Shown: positions 42,075 through 52,073 of the stretch, in pieces | Position numbering within the stretch: the first letter of the stretch is position 1 | Layout of the letters: every line of letters starts with the position of its first letter | Assembly: GCA_009767595.1 (NCBI GenBank) | Contig: VSDK01002138.1 | Span: forward strand, 839,931-903,930 | Reading direction: 5' to 3' | DNA from: Symbiodinium kawagutii | Lineage: Eukaryota; Sar; Dinophyceae; Suessiales; Symbiodiniaceae | Length of the DNA stretch: 64,000 bases | The notes under the pieces: model-generated | Databases searched by the model: none | Seen by the model: the letters and a program-made list of their open reading frames with translations, nothing else | What the model was told of the DNA's origin: nothing | Program-made: the position numbers and the translations under genes

Positions 42075-42570
42075 TTTTGTCTAAGACTCTACTAGTAAGA
42101 GAAACGTTGTGCCAAAGTCTATGAATGAAGTTTTTGCCGTGCGCCGCGGTTGTTCTGTACTTGCGGTGTCCAAGATTCTTGGTCAACTGGAAGCCAGAAA
42201 CACAAAGGCAAGGGAAAAAATGGAAGAGGACGACTGGAGATAGCACAAGTTGAAAAACAAGAAAACATGGAAAGCATGAGATAAATTCAAAAACAATTCA
42301 TTAAGGGAAAAAAAGGGGGGGACTTCGAAAAAACTTTACTCGCAGGAGGCCTAAGGCTAGATTCGAGATGAGTTCAATATATACAAACAACTTTCAGCAA
42401 GAAAGTATATACTCCTACACGGAAAAACGCGCAACAAACATCTAAACACAATAACGATGAATCATTTGATTTGATGTCAAATGGTGCTGCAAGAACGGAT
42501 GCTACTCGGTGCTCGGGTTAAGTCCTCCCCTCTCAGTGGAAAATCACCTTTCCCGCATGGGCACGCCTGA

Positions 42571-42792
42571 TCAGGAAACATCACTCCATCCGTGAAAAGT
42601 CACCCCGACATCCTCAAACCCTGATGGGCACAGCAAATACAGAACAGATTTTGGCTTTTGCCATTTCAACCAATTCGATGGGCACACTGGTGTTAACATT
42701 AATTTTTCCGCTATAATTACTATTTCATTGTTTGGATCGTTTTGGATCAAATCGCAATGGCACATCGTGTGTACTTGTGTTAAGTCAGACAT
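42571..42792 (-). CDS. 73-codon minus-strand ORF
   Basis: ATG to TGA on minus: MSDLTQVHTMCHCDLIQNDP, EKLMLTPVCPSNWLKWQKPK, FEDVGVTFHGWSDVS. Natural composition and no plus rival. It may be a small gene or the 3' exon of the frame at 42817-43074. Not recognised. Confidence 0.43.
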   Translation of the reverse strand: MSDLTQVHTMCHCDLIQNDPNNEIVIIAEKLMLTPVCPSNWLKWQKPKSVLYLLCPSGFEDVGVTFHGWSDVS

Positions 42793-42805
42793 GCTCGCTT
42801 TAAGT

Positions 42806-43074
42806 CAAGTATCCTACTACGCACAGCTCAAACGGGAGAAGTCAGGCATATCCTGTACATTCAGGCCGAAATGTGCAAATCCCAATGGCGCACACACCAT
42901 TTGACCAATTCTTGAAATTGTCGCGGAATCATCAAGGCCCGCCCTGTCGAGCCAAAGACGTATATTGTGACATTCGGAAAGAGGCACAGGGACAGCCAAA
43001 TCTTGGGGTGGCCCTGAGCGAGCCCCGCCTACCGAAACCATCCGAACCCCACATCTGACATCTGGCCCTCCCAT
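42806..43074. other. Coding-like region, both strands open
   Basis: Plus frame 42806-43058 (84 codons; KLSRNHQGPPCRAKDVYCDI) and minus frame 42817-43074 (85 codons; SATISRIGQMVCAPLGFAHF, LNVQDMPDFSRL). The minus frame would continue into 42571-42792. Undecided. Confidence 0.35.
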
Positions 43075-43454
43075 TTCAGTTATAAAGCTTTGCCAAACTC
43101 AAGACTCAAACTCAAGATCCGTCGAAAACAAGATCTATTCTCCTGTCATCAAAGCCAAACAAAACACCACAGTGCTGAGGATAATCAAGAAACATGAAAG
43201 CATATGGAAACACGGTGCAAATGACATCACATACTGGAAACAGATTCAGCTTCTTAACTTATCACAGCAATGACATTGCGTTCGTCAAAGCCTTCCCCCG
43301 ATGTAATTATAGTGTAGGAAAGACATGGAATGGTGCCAGGGGCTCTTTGCTTGGGCACCTCTACCAAAAGTTTATTATTGTAATTGTTACTATTATCATT
43401 ACGATTATTCTTGTTATATGTTATCATTCCTATTATTGTTACTAATTATTATTA

Positions 43455-43680
43455 TTGGACAGACATGGACAAGACCAGGAAACCAGCCGTGCGATCTACG
43501 ACTCATCGACTGTTCCGGCCCGACCTACAACTCCGCATGGGCGACGGATCCCGGACTTTTCGTTCCGGTTCCAAGGCCAAGAGTCCACGGATCTCAGGAT
43601 CATTGTAGCCCTCCTGCAGGAGAAGGCATTGTGGAAACAAATTTCAATCCTTCACCAAGAATAGAAATGCAAAACATGGC
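43455..43680 (+). CDS. GC-rich exon-like region, frame uncertain
   Basis: All three plus frames are open across 43460-43610. The best ends ESTDLRIIVALLQEKALW at TAG (43664); another ends at 43696. Upstream is AT-rich. Probably one exon of a plus-strand gene. Confidence 0.35.
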
Positions 43681-43695
43681 AGAACCTATACAGTA

Positions 43696-43756
43696 ATTAG
43701 AGAGAGAGAGATATAAATATATATATATATATACAATTTTTTTCCATCACCATCCC
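43696..43756. mobile_element. 61-bp micro-insertion with 13-bp target duplication
   Basis: (AG)n, (TA)n and a T-run followed by CCATCACCATCCC are flanked by the exact repeat AACCTATACAGTA at 43683-43695 and 43757-43769. This is the clearest of the three such insertions. Confidence 0.85.
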
Positions 43757-43795
43757 AACCTATACAGTACTGTATTTTTCCGTGTCCGGATTCTG

Positions 43796-44227
43796 ATGAA
43801 GCAAAGTGCCTGTTCCAATCTTTTCCGTGTGGCCACGCCAGCTACAGGTAAAAACCCGTCAACAGATCTTTCAATCTTAGCCTTGGAGCCGCACCTCCCA
43901 AACCAATTGAAAGATGCGAATGAAAAGGACAACGAGCCAAGCGAAGAACCTGGAAACAGGATGAAACAGGCGGGTCTGCAGGAAAGATCGATCCAAAGCT
44001 TCAGAAAAGGTGCCAACCCTCAAGGTCTCAATTTCGACAAGAGGCGTTGTGAAGCCCACAATCGCGCCTTGGGCACAGTACCCGGAGGGCTATGCTATGC
44101 TCGGCTCACCGATGGGGAAATGCCCGAACTTGGTGACAAAAGGACCACTGTGCCTGTCAAGAAACAACACTTGCAGTTCACAAGTGTTGGTCAAGCCTCT
44201 CTCAAGGCCCTTTCAAATTGCCCTTAA
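43796..44227 (+). CDS. 143-codon ORF, charged soluble protein, unknown
   Basis: ATG 43796 to TAA 44227. Segments: RVATPATGKNPSTDLSILAL, KDANEKDNEPSEEPGNRMKQ, NFDKRRCEAHNRALGTVPGG, RLTDGEMPELGDKRTTVPVK. It is among the longest non-repetitive frames with an ATG and a natural acid/base mix. The minus frame opposite is shorter and hydrophobic. No membrane segment. Frames 44010-44252 and 44218-44412 continue in other registers and may be later exons. Family not recognised. Confidence 0.52.
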   Translation: MKQSACSNLFRVATPATGKNPSTDLSILALEPHLPNQLKDANEKDNEPSEEPGNRMKQAGLQERSIQSFRKGANPQGLNFDKRRCEAHNRALGTVPGGLCYARLTDGEMPELGDKRTTVPVKKQHLQFTSVGQASLKALSNCP

Positions 44228-44412
44228 GCTACCCAGGCGTGTCACCCTGTGAATTTTGGAACCAGTCTCTACCTCGCATCAGATCGTTTCACCATGCCTC
44301 CTTTCCAACTGGCCAAGTCACAAATCACCAGCTCCATACCTGGGTATCAAAGGCGATTGCTTCACATTTCAGGGGTCACCTCTGCTTGGCTATCCGCGAG
44401 GCTCCCTATTGA
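44218..44412 (+). CDS. Possible next exon, 64 codons
   Basis: Plus frame SLPRIRSFHHASFPTGQVTN, SKAIASHFRGHLCLAIREAP to TGA. Adjacent to the 143-codon ORF in a different frame. Weak support. Confidence 0.3.
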   Translation: MPLSYPGVSPCEFWNQSLPRIRSFHHASFPTGQVTNHQLHTWVSKAIASHFRGHLCLAIREAPY

Positions 44413-44479
44413 CCATTGATTTCTCTGAGAGGGGAAGTGTACTGCAATGTGGTGCAGTGTAGTGTCACGTATGCAGCGT

Positions 44480-44736
44480 GCGTGTGCATGCGTAAATATG
44501 GCCCTCAAACACACACACATACACATAAAATGTGTAGCTTTCTGATGGTTTCTGCAACTACATATGTTAGAGTAAATCTATAATTCCCTTCTCTCTATGA
44601 ACAAATTAATATACATATAACACACACATATATGTACATATAATTATATATTACACAAAAACACATATAACGCACACATGCATGTGTATATACAAACGCA
44701 CACACACACACATATTTGTATATATGTATATATATA

Positions 44737-44768
<32 letters not shown>

Positions 44769-44775
44769 GCACCTC
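44480..44775. repeat. CA/TA-rich low-complexity sequence
   Basis: ACACACACATACACATA and a (TA)n run at about 44721-44768. Confidence 0.85.
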
Positions 44776-45282
44776 CAGCTTGGGGAGTTTACTCCTATGA
44801 AACACATTGATCTGCGACCCTGGCAATCCGCGGCCTGAACCCTTCCAGGTCCCAAAAAAACTAAGTGGTTATAGATGGTGATACCAATCCTGTCTTGATG
44901 CTGCGAACTCTGAACAGGTTTCTTTTTCTTGGCTCCCCAACTGCCATTTGGTGAATGGGCACTCCTGGTAGCTCCAACTGGCTCTCCTCTTAAGGGGCTA
45001 TGAGGATGCCCCTTCCAAGCAGCTCCCTCCCAACCAACAGCCAGCTAACCTAACTAAATCCTAAGATCACAAAGAAACTGTGGCACCGAAATTCTAGCTG
45101 CATTCTACCTCTCTCTCTCTCTCTCTGCAGTTCCAGCCTCACTGACTTGTCAAATTTCGTAGCTGTGTAGACTTTCAGAGGCAATCAAGAATTCTCTTTC
45201 ACTCCACCACAGGGTCATAAAGGCATCTTTTGAACTACATTGGCAGGTGTCGCTCTCAGCTTCAGGATGAACTTGGACGACC

Positions 45283-45684
45283 TTGGATGAACTTGGATTC
45301 TTAGGGTGGCAGGATGTTTCTACGGGTTGCTTCCCTCGTCATGACCTAGCTGCCTTTCCCCACAACTGCCACCAGGCTACGCAGCACTTGAGCTGCCCAA
45401 AGGGTCTGCCGCCGTGGGAGGCCTTTCAATCGCTTCACTTCAACCAGCAGGATGTTCAATCCCTTGTTCAACACCGAACAAATCTTCACCTCAGCTGAGT
45501 CATGGTCAGATATGGTCAGCACCTCAGCTCATGGAGTGTTTCCAGCTCTGAAACCGGCCGCATGCTTGCGGGTCAACATCCGGTTGGGACAAAACGAATC
45601 CGGGCTCCACAAAAGTTCATGTTAAGCATCATTCAGCATGACTTTCCCTCAGCTCCTGGGTTGACAGATCACCGTTTGGTATAA
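45283..45684 (+). CDS. Two in-frame plus ORFs, unknown
   Basis: 45283-45498 (PHNCHQATQHLSCPKGLPPW, NQQDVQSLVQHRTNLHLS) ends TGA, and 45502-45684 follows in the same frame (ETGRMLAGQHPVGTKRIRAP). The stop lies in a duplicated CACCTCAGCT motif (45489 and 45520). Either a small intron removes the stop or this is a decayed gene. Not recognised. Confidence 0.42.
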
Positions 45685-45694
45685 CACCGTTCTG

Positions 45695-45794
45695 GTGGCT
45701 CCAAATCACTGCACCTTTCCAAGGATATGCAGAGCCGATAGCCCCAGCTCGAAACCGCTCCCTTCCAACCACCGGCCAGTGATTCAACTAGATT
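45695..45794 (+). CDS. Exon-like stretch up to family B copy 8
   Basis: Plus frame APNHCTFPRICRADSPSSKP, then LPSNHRPVIQLDLV, running straight into the B element (TTGGTT|GTGGGTC). Not recognised. Confidence 0.35.
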
Positions 45795-45905
45795 TGGTTG
45801 TGGGTCAATGCCCTGTAGCTCTGGTGAACATTCACGACCAAACTAGTCCAACTGTTGGGATGTTTGTCCACCTTTTTTTGGATGGTCGGTATTGACCCAT
45901 GGTCA
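45795..45905 (+). mobile_element. Family B element, copy 8 (diverged)
   Basis: TGGTTGTGGGTCAATGCCC to GGTATTGACCCATGGTCA, 111 bp, interior strongly diverged. Confidence 0.65.
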
Positions 45906-46089
45906 TGTCTCCGTGACTCCCTTGTGCTACCAGCGCCAGCCCTGTCACTCCCTGCCGGTCCAGGTTGCTGTGTACGCACTCCAGATCGTCAAAAAAATCT
46001 GGGGCAAAAACGAGGCTATCACGGGGGCCCAGCCACATGGGGGTGCAGGCCGAAGTGGATCACTAGGTGCCAATCGATACGGGGGATGA
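45906..46089 (+). CDS. Exon-like region after family B copy 8
   Basis: Plus frame open from the B end to TGA: VTPLCYQRQPCHSLPVQVAV, YALQIVKKIWGKNEAITGAQ, GGAGRSGSLGANRYGG. CTTGTGCTACCAG is a possible acceptor. A minus frame is also open. Coding-like frames on both sides of one B element suggest an exon-B-exon arrangement. Confidence 0.4.
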
Positions 46090-46099
46090 ACTGCAATTA

Positions 46100-46435
46100 A
46101 TGTTGATTGATCTTGAAGTTGATTTGTGTTGAGTAATCATACGAGTGTCGTGCATAAAAAACAAGATCTTTGAATGAAAGAACTGACTAGTATTTTTGAA
46201 CAATGTTATTATTATTAATTATTATGTTACAGCTATCAAATGGACCACACAAGGCCGTGGCGGAAATGTCCAGAATAAAGCACCTACAGAAAGAGAGGCT
46301 TGGTTGAGATGATGTGATGACGCGCTTGATTGATGGTGATGATGATGGTGTTTTTCCTCTGCCGGGGTTTCTCTCTGGCGTTTTTCCTCTGTTGGTGTTT
46401 TTCTTTGCTGGTGTGCACTTTTAGCGGGTCTTCCA
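46100..46435. other. Spacer, nothing recognised
   Basis: ATTATTATTAATTATTATG and GATGGTGATGATG words, and a duplicated GTTTTTCCTCTG motif. Confidence 0.4.
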
Positions 46436-46439
46436 AAAA

Positions 46440-46870
46440 CGTCGTGCGACTGTCAGCTTTTTAAGATTTTGACTTGCAAACGTGCGTTTCGCCACAAGGC
46501 CGTGCACTTTTTGCAGATCCGACCTTCCAAAAAATGTTGCGGGACCGGGACCGCTAGTTTTTTGCGATTTTGGCCTGTAAACACCCGTTTCGCTACAGCA
46601 CCATTTTCTAAAACATGTGATATTTTTACGATTTTGACTTGCAAATGTGGGTTTGGCAACAGCATGGTGCACTTTTTGCCGATCGCTTTCCCAAGTGACC
46701 TCGGAATCCGACAGCTCGATGAGCCTACCTTTTGGATCATCCTAGAGCACAAAACTATTGAAGCACACCGCATTTCGCACAGTTCCCATCAGTCACGTGC
46801 GCAGCGCACACCTTTGATCTCCTCTCTGATCTGACTGACTGCTTCAACTTTCCAGAAGTCGGACGTTTGA
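46440..46870. repeat. Dispersed family C, copy 2
   Basis: Contains three internal repeats of a GATTTTGACTTGCAAA-type word (46464, 46567 diverged, 46631), GAGCACAAAACTATTGAAGC, ATTTCGCACAGTTCCC and CAACTTTCCAGAAGTCGGAC, matching copy 1 in order. Confidence 0.7.
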
Positions 46871-47489
46871 CTTCCAAACTTCGAGCGATGATTCGTTCTC
46901 AAATCATTGGTGGTACCAGTGGGGAGAAGCTCTTCCAACAGTTGCTCTCTGGCAAACAATCTGCGTGAACTTCCAGGGGATCTCTCTCTCAGAGGTTTTT
47001 CACTAGGACGACGGACACGTGGCGCAAAATGTTGCACATGTTGCAATTGTCACACCCTGAAGACATATACCCCGCATAGTGCATCGTAATGCGGTCGTCG
47101 ATTGCAACCTTGTTGAAGGAAACGGCGAGATTCACATGTTCAATGCCATTACATGCTGCATTCTATAAAGTCCAAGGCCTTGGAAAGCATTGGTGGCAGG
47201 TGTGGACATTCACAAAGCATCCTTCACGGTGTTACGCCATTCCTGCTGGGCCACTTCTACTCTTGAGACGAGCGGCGACAAGAAACCTGAGTTTGATTGG
47301 CGTCAGCTTTGCATTTTGCAATCTGTTTTCCGGCAAGTGTTGTTTCAGACATGTATGAGCGCATCCATACAAACATACGTTTGCGTATACACGAGAACCG
47401 TCCAAATGCATCGCCCCCGCCGTGGAAACTTTACATGTGCATACATTTTCTGAATTCCACACATCTTCCCCGCATTTTTCAGTGCAAAA

Positions 47490-47600
47490 CTGGTTGGTGG
47501 ATTCAACCCCTATGAAAAAACATCAGTCAACCCAACAACCATTTGTGAATACATTTGGGAAAATAAAGATGTCAATCACACATACTCAAACCACCAAGCA
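47490..47600 (+). mobile_element. Family A element, copy 10
   Basis: CTGGTTGGTGGATTCAACCCC to CTCAAACCACCAAGCA, 111 bp. Confidence 0.75.
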
Positions 47601-47620
47601 AAAAAAATCCTTGGTCCAAG

Positions 47621-47935
47621 TCACAATGCATTCACCAAGCGTGCCCACACAGTATCCACGCTTCGTCGAATCGCCTGGGAGGTGCCACACTGTGTCGCGT
47701 TGGAACGCTTTACGTCAACATCATCCACCCTACCTGAAAACAGGATGGCAAGGCCTGGTAGCATCCCGTCAACATGATTAGCAAAGGCAGGAGCAAAGGA
47801 TGTGGGTTGATCCTGTTCCATCAGTGTCAGCAAACAAAACTCTTGGGGAAGCATCTGTTGAAACAGGATGCCTATACTGTGATCAACCATTGATATCCAT
47901 TGATTCCATGTGCCATTTCTGAAAGCGAGCCACAT
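47621..47935 (-). CDS. 104-codon minus-strand coding-like region
   Basis: The minus frame reads SMVDHSIGILFQQMLPQEFC, FAPAFANHVDGMLPGLAILF, SGRVDDVDVKRSNATQC, VDTVWARLVNAL, ending at TGA. A plus frame (47422-47781) overlaps it but is Pro/His/Gln-rich. The minus reading is preferred. Not recognised; partial gene or exon. Confidence 0.43.
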   Translation of the reverse strand: MWLAFRNGTWNQWISMVDHSIGILFQQMLPQEFCLLTLMEQDQPTSFAPAFANHVDGMLPGLAILFSGRVDDVDVKRSNATQCGTSQAIRRSVDTVWARLVNAL

Positions 47936-47946
47936 TCACCAACGCA

Positions 47947-48204
47947 TTGGCGACCAGCGACAACGACCTCAGCCGATGTCTGGCTTGCGAGGTGTTGTGT
48001 CACACGCAGGCGCTTTTCATTGCCCGAAGTCTGCAGAGACGAATTGCCTCCAACGCCACGTTTGTCATCATTGATCCATGTATCTTTACCTGGCCAGAAA
48101 TCATCAATTCCTGGACTCTTTACATTCTTTACCTCGCGATCAAATCGCAATTTATGGTGGTTGTGCCTTCAACCTCAGCGCTTTTGATCCACATTTGCAG
48201 CTAG
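47947..48204 (+). CDS. 85-codon plus frame with a hydrophobic C-terminal half
   Basis: Segments: SDNDLSRCLACEVLCHTQAL, FIARSLQRRIASNATFVI, SWTLYILYLAIKSQFMVVVP. The last is a possible membrane helix. Minus (47872-48150) and another plus frame are also open. Not recognised. Confidence 0.38.
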   Translation: MATSDNDLSRCLACEVLCHTQALFIARSLQRRIASNATFVIIDPCIFTWPEIINSWTLYILYLAIKSQFMVVVPSTSALLIHICS

Positions 48205-48317
48205 GTGGCATGAGGTAGACCTTGTCACGCTGCTTGGACCGGGCTGTGCAACAGAACTACACCTATGTTTGCGTCCGTACTGAGTTGCACATCCAAATCA
48301 GATGATCTCACAGTAAG

Positions 48318-48417
48318 CTGGGTGGGTCATCATAAGCCGTCCGCCAAATTTGAGTGCATCAACCGATCATCCCAAATGTTGAGGAAAATCAACAAATGTT
48401 TGAATCCACCAGCCAGC
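48318..48417 (+). mobile_element. Family A element, copy 11 (diverged)
   Basis: CTGGGTGGGTCATCATAAGCC to TTTGAATCCACCAGCCAG, followed by the A-type tail CAGTTGTTTCACC and CTTATCCCCTGTTATC. Confidence 0.6.
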
Positions 48418-48626
48418 AGTTGTTTCACCACCATGTGCAGTAAATCTCCTCTTATCCCCTGTTATCAACCATCATTATATAATGGCTCTTAGAATTTAGA
48501 GCTTTGCTGGACCCAATGTTTGGATACAATGCATATCCGCAGAATAGGCGTATATTCCAAGGAGCGTTTACGGACAGTGGATGAATAATTGCTTGAAAAA
48601 TATACTATCGTTATTGCTATTCAAAA

Positions 48627-48868
48627 ATGCTTTATGCACATATTATCATCATTTTTGTGCTTTATGGATCTATTATTACCAATGTTACAGTTGTAGTGCC
48701 ATACAAATTGCACCCAGTGATTGTTGAGAATCTCCATTGCTGGTTACCGGCGGACCGGCGCCTCAGTTCCAAGATACGCAATCCCAGCCACAGAACCAAC
48801 CAACTCAAACTCTGACAGCTTGAGACTTGAGCTGCATCAATCTCGACTCTGATCTCTTCGTCCGACAC
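48627..48868. other. Coding-like region, both strands open
   Basis: The plus frame (48627-48815) has a hydrophobic N-terminus (MLYAHIIIIFVLYGSIITNV). The minus frame (48662-48868) starts MSDEEIRVEIDAAQVSS. Unresolved. Confidence 0.3.
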
Positions 48869-48872
48869 GCAA

Positions 48873-48950
48873 CTGCTTGGTGTGTTAGTTTCGCCATCCC
48901 AAAAAAGCCATGCTGTTTAAGCAACCGCAAACTTTTCAAACCACAAACCA
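48873..48950 (+). mobile_element. Family A-like element, copy 12
   Basis: CTGCTTGGTGTGTTAGTTTCG to TTCAAACCACAAACC, with GCCATCC as in copy 4. Confidence 0.5.
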
Positions 48951-49506
48951 ATATTTTCATCAGTATTGCTGGTAATGATCCCATACTATTGACCATAACT
49001 AACCATTTCCCCTATGAATTTACCCCACTTTAAAAACATGACAGGCAGCCAGCCTCAGTGCATCGTTCACACGGCATGGTGGAACCGGTGCAGCTCCAAG
49101 GTACCCAGGCACGACTGAGACATGGCAGTTTGCTCTTGGAGACCTGCCTGGGCCGCGATGGCAGCGAAGCGAGCGAAACTTCAGCAACTGCGAGGTCTGC
49201 CCCACCCATTTTCTTTGGTGGTCTAGAAGAATGATCATTCTTAGAATGTTGCTATTAGATCTTATTAGGATAACGCCCTATTGTTATTATTGTTATTGTT
49301 TATGGTGTTATTTTAATGCAGGGTATTCACCATCATGAGCAGCCGGAAACAATACGATGATTGACTCCCGAAAAATATGACACACGCTTTCCCCAAATTC
49401 TGCACGACATTGGTCGCTAACATTTAAGCGCGCAACTGCGCGCGCTTCAACGAAATAGACACTTTCACAACTGAGCAATTCGGCGAGGGGCCATTTCAGG
49501 AAAGCT

Positions 49507-49953
49507 GTGCGATGCTCAAATCTAAATAGCTCACCAATGCTTGGAATGAGTTGGTGGTGCTTGGAAATTTCAGGAAAGTTGTGGTTATTTGAACCCTCGG
49601 ATTTTCATGTAACAACCGCACCTTCAGGATCCTTCAGGAAATTTACGAGCATTTCAGGATGGGCCAAAGTCACCCCAAACTCAACAGGGCCCACGGAGTG
49701 GCTGGGGCCCGGGGTCTGCAGCCCGCGGGCAGCGTGCTCATGCGGCACTGGAAGACTGCGATGGTCCAGCCAAGGACCACCGCCTCCATCCCCAAGGCTG
49801 CGCAAAGAGTCAAGTCCTGCCATGGAACGAGTCGATTCATCGGATTGGTGGAGAATTGACCTTTGGAAACCTATGGAAACCTATGGAAACCAATGGAAAC
49901 CAATCGAAACCCAACCAGAATTGATGGTTGAAACAGCCGGGTTTCCAACGTAG
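49507..49953 (+). CDS. Coding-like region, two plus frames
   Basis: A 148-codon frame (Trp/Ser-rich, SWWCLEISGKLWLFEPSD) covers it. Inside, after a good acceptor (ACGAGCATTTCAG), a frame 49658-49859 reads MGQSHPKLNRAHGVAGARGL, MRHWKTAMVQPRTTASIPKA and SRFIGLVEN to TGA. The two overlap, so only one can be right. Near 49867 a CCTATGGAAA word repeats. Not recognised. Confidence 0.42.
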   Translation: MRCSNLNSSPMLGMSWWCLEISGKLWLFEPSDFHVTTAPSGSFRKFTSISGWAKVTPNSTGPTEWLGPGVCSPRAACSCGTGRLRWSSQGPPPPSPRLRKESSPAMERVDSSDWWRIDLWKPMETYGNQWKPIETQPELMVETAGFPT

Positions 49954-50229
49954 CTGCTCCCATCAACCAACCCAATGAGAGATGCCGCAAAAATGCTCAC
50001 TAAATCTCACTAAAGAACAACTATATATGAGCGGCTCACTCATTTGCTGTTCGAATAAAATACTGTAATTCGTAGAATCGTTTTTGAAACTCGTTGAGTC
50101 AAGAAACCATGTGTGCCCAACCATCTCGTTCAGACGCACAGCGTATCTGAAATGAGACTCGCTATATCATTGTCTTGTAAAGAAGAAGCATGAGTGTTGG
50201 GGGCAACAAGAGGCAGCCGAAACAATTTC

Positions 50230-50535
50230 TCAACTGGAGCTATTTGTGTTCCAGATTTTGTGCCCCCCTTTGATCCTCTTTGTCTGGCCTAGTCGTTCAA
50301 TACTGGTTTTGGACTCGTTTGGGACTGTACGTGGTTTGTCCTTTGCAAGGGGCCATGATGATAAAGGCATAACATGTGAGACAAAGGTAGAGGTTTTCCC
50401 GGAGGTACTTTCTTGAGCCAACCGTTGTGATGTGTTTGACCAGAATTGTTGTAATTGGTTCTTGATGGTTTTGCAATGATGGTTATATATTAACAAAATA
50501 TGATTGAAAACCACACTCCAGTACTCGTTTAACAT
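50230..50535 (-). CDS. 101-codon minus-strand ORF
   Basis: ATG on minus to TGA: MLNEYWSVVFNHILLIYNHH, TIKNQLQQFWSNTSQRLAQE, SGKTSTFVSHVMPLSSW, KTSIERLGQTKRIKGGHKIW. Hydrophobic start, basic C-terminus. No plus rival. Could be a small gene; not recognised. Confidence 0.48.
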   Translation of the reverse strand: MLNEYWSVVFNHILLIYNHHCKTIKNQLQQFWSNTSQRLAQESTSGKTSTFVSHVMPLSSWPLAKDKPRTVPNESKTSIERLGQTKRIKGGHKIWNTNSSS

Positions 50536-51116
50536 ATCAGAATCAAAAGGTAACCGTTTTACAGTTAGATTACTTCTCGTCTGCTCATCAAAAACATTCT
50601 CACTAGTAGTGACTGTTACAGTCAGTGAAAGCAGTCATTCATCATGATTGACTACTGCAACATCACGAGAAATCATCACTATCAACACGCAGCATGGTTG
50701 CGCAAGATCATCTGCTTACTGATTAGTTGCTAAATGCTGGACAATATACGCGGTCGGAAAGGAAACCCTGAAGCCAGAAACGACACGACTCACAACCCTT
50801 AGGTGAAGTAAAGTCATGCAGTTCTATAGGTAAACCACCTACAATCTATATATATAAATATATAAGTTCCCTGGAGCAATCATCATTTCGGACAGGCAAA
50901 CCATCCCTCAAGCATTTCTCAGGACTGGAATTGATCTTGATACAATCCCAAATCACCACCTGAAAGATTCTGTGGGGCACATGTCCCTTTCTGCGTTATC
51001 ACAAGGCCCTGCAACACAACCCCATCACTGCCAACCCCAAACACTCCATGTATTGTATTTCCATGTATTGTATATTCCGGTATATTTTAACCAAACCTGG
51101 GTCATTTGATGGATGA

Positions 51117-51527
51117 ATGTTAGTAAATATGCCGTATATGCAGTATCTGCCAACAGGATGCGCAATTCAACATCAGGAACAAACTGATCTCAAACAACAA
51201 TTGCAAACGGCTCTCAGAATCAAAAATTCTGCAAAATGTGCCGGGAGGACTAACCACTACCAATGTTGGATGCATATCAATAAACCCCCCATACTCGAGA
51301 TAGATCGCAAGCCATTTACGATAAGGCAACTGTGGGTGAACCAAATATGGATCTACTTTTACTCAGTTTTCCTTGTTCTACGCCAAACATTATCGCAATT
51401 GCGTTGCAGCCACATTGATCCTCTTCGCCTTCATGCGCTAATGTATCCAATTTGCGCATCTGACAGCGTTAAGCGTTGTCGAATTTGGAAATGCTGTAGC
51501 ATCTACAAAGTGGGCCCCCTTGGTTAA
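51117..51527 (+). CDS. 136-codon ORF with one possible membrane helix
   Basis: ATG 51117 to TAA 51527. Segments: EQTDLKQQLQTALRIKNSAK, RKPFTIRQLWVNQ, WIYFYSVFLVLRQTLSQL (possible membrane helix), ICASDSVKRCRIWKC. It is long relative to chance, starts with ATG, and has a much shorter minus rival. Followed by an inverted-repeat element. Family not recognised. Confidence 0.5.
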   Translation: MLVNMPYMQYLPTGCAIQHQEQTDLKQQLQTALRIKNSAKCAGRTNHYQCWMHINKPPILEIDRKPFTIRQLWVNQIWIYFYSVFLVLRQTLSQLRCSHIDPLRLHALMYPICASDSVKRCRIWKCCSIYKVGPLG

Positions 51528-51619
51528 CTTGGGTTATAACTAGGGTAACTAGCAGTTATGGTAGTTATAGCTATACTTAAATGGCTTATTAATCAACTTA
51601 TAACTAGGGGGGGCCCACC
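51509..51619. mobile_element. Inverted-repeat element GTGGGCCCCC...GGGGGGGCCCACC
   Basis: GTGGGCCCCCTTGGTTAACT at the left and AACTAGGGGGGGCCCACC at the right are imperfect inverted repeats about 110 bp apart, with internal TAACTAG/CTAGTTA words. It straddles the end of the 136-codon ORF and the start of the next frame. Confidence 0.55.
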
Positions 51620-51818
51620 TCGTAGAGTCATAACGAGTGTCCTGAGAAAAGGTGTTCTGAAAGAGTGCTGCATCACGAGTGTCTCACGCCAGTGTCGTGC
51701 AAGAGTTTCTCCCGAAAGCTGTCAGCAGTATTCTGAATATATTTGGAATGGGTTTGATATCGTCCATACCTATATTGGAAAATATTGTATATATACTGTA
51801 GATACGCAGGTGCATTGA
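51558..51818 (+). CDS. 86-codon plus frame
   Basis: ATG to TGA: PPRRVITSVLRKGVLKECCI, RQCRARVSPESCQQYSEYIW. A CGAGTGTC-type word repeats inside (51630, 51673). Its first 20 codons overlap the inverted-repeat element, so the start is doubtful. Not recognised. Confidence 0.33.
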   Translation: MVVIAILKWLINQLITRGGPPRRVITSVLRKGVLKECCITSVSRQCRARVSPESCQQYSEYIWNGFDIVHTYIGKYCIYTVDTQVH

Positions 51819-52073
51819 CAAGATAGTAAGATTAAAACAAAAGAACCATAGATGAATAGATATAAACAAATTACACACACACATATATATATGAATATCT
51901 TAATTGATTTATCTAATTATCTATATTTACACCTTTATTAAGCTTGCTGAGCTTGAAAGCGTTGAAACGCTGGTGATGGGGATCTCACAACTGTTCCACA
52001 CAGAATTTCCTCACAACGCATAGGGCTGTTTTCTCGCAGAAAAATGCTACAAGCAGTCCTTGTGCCAAAGATC

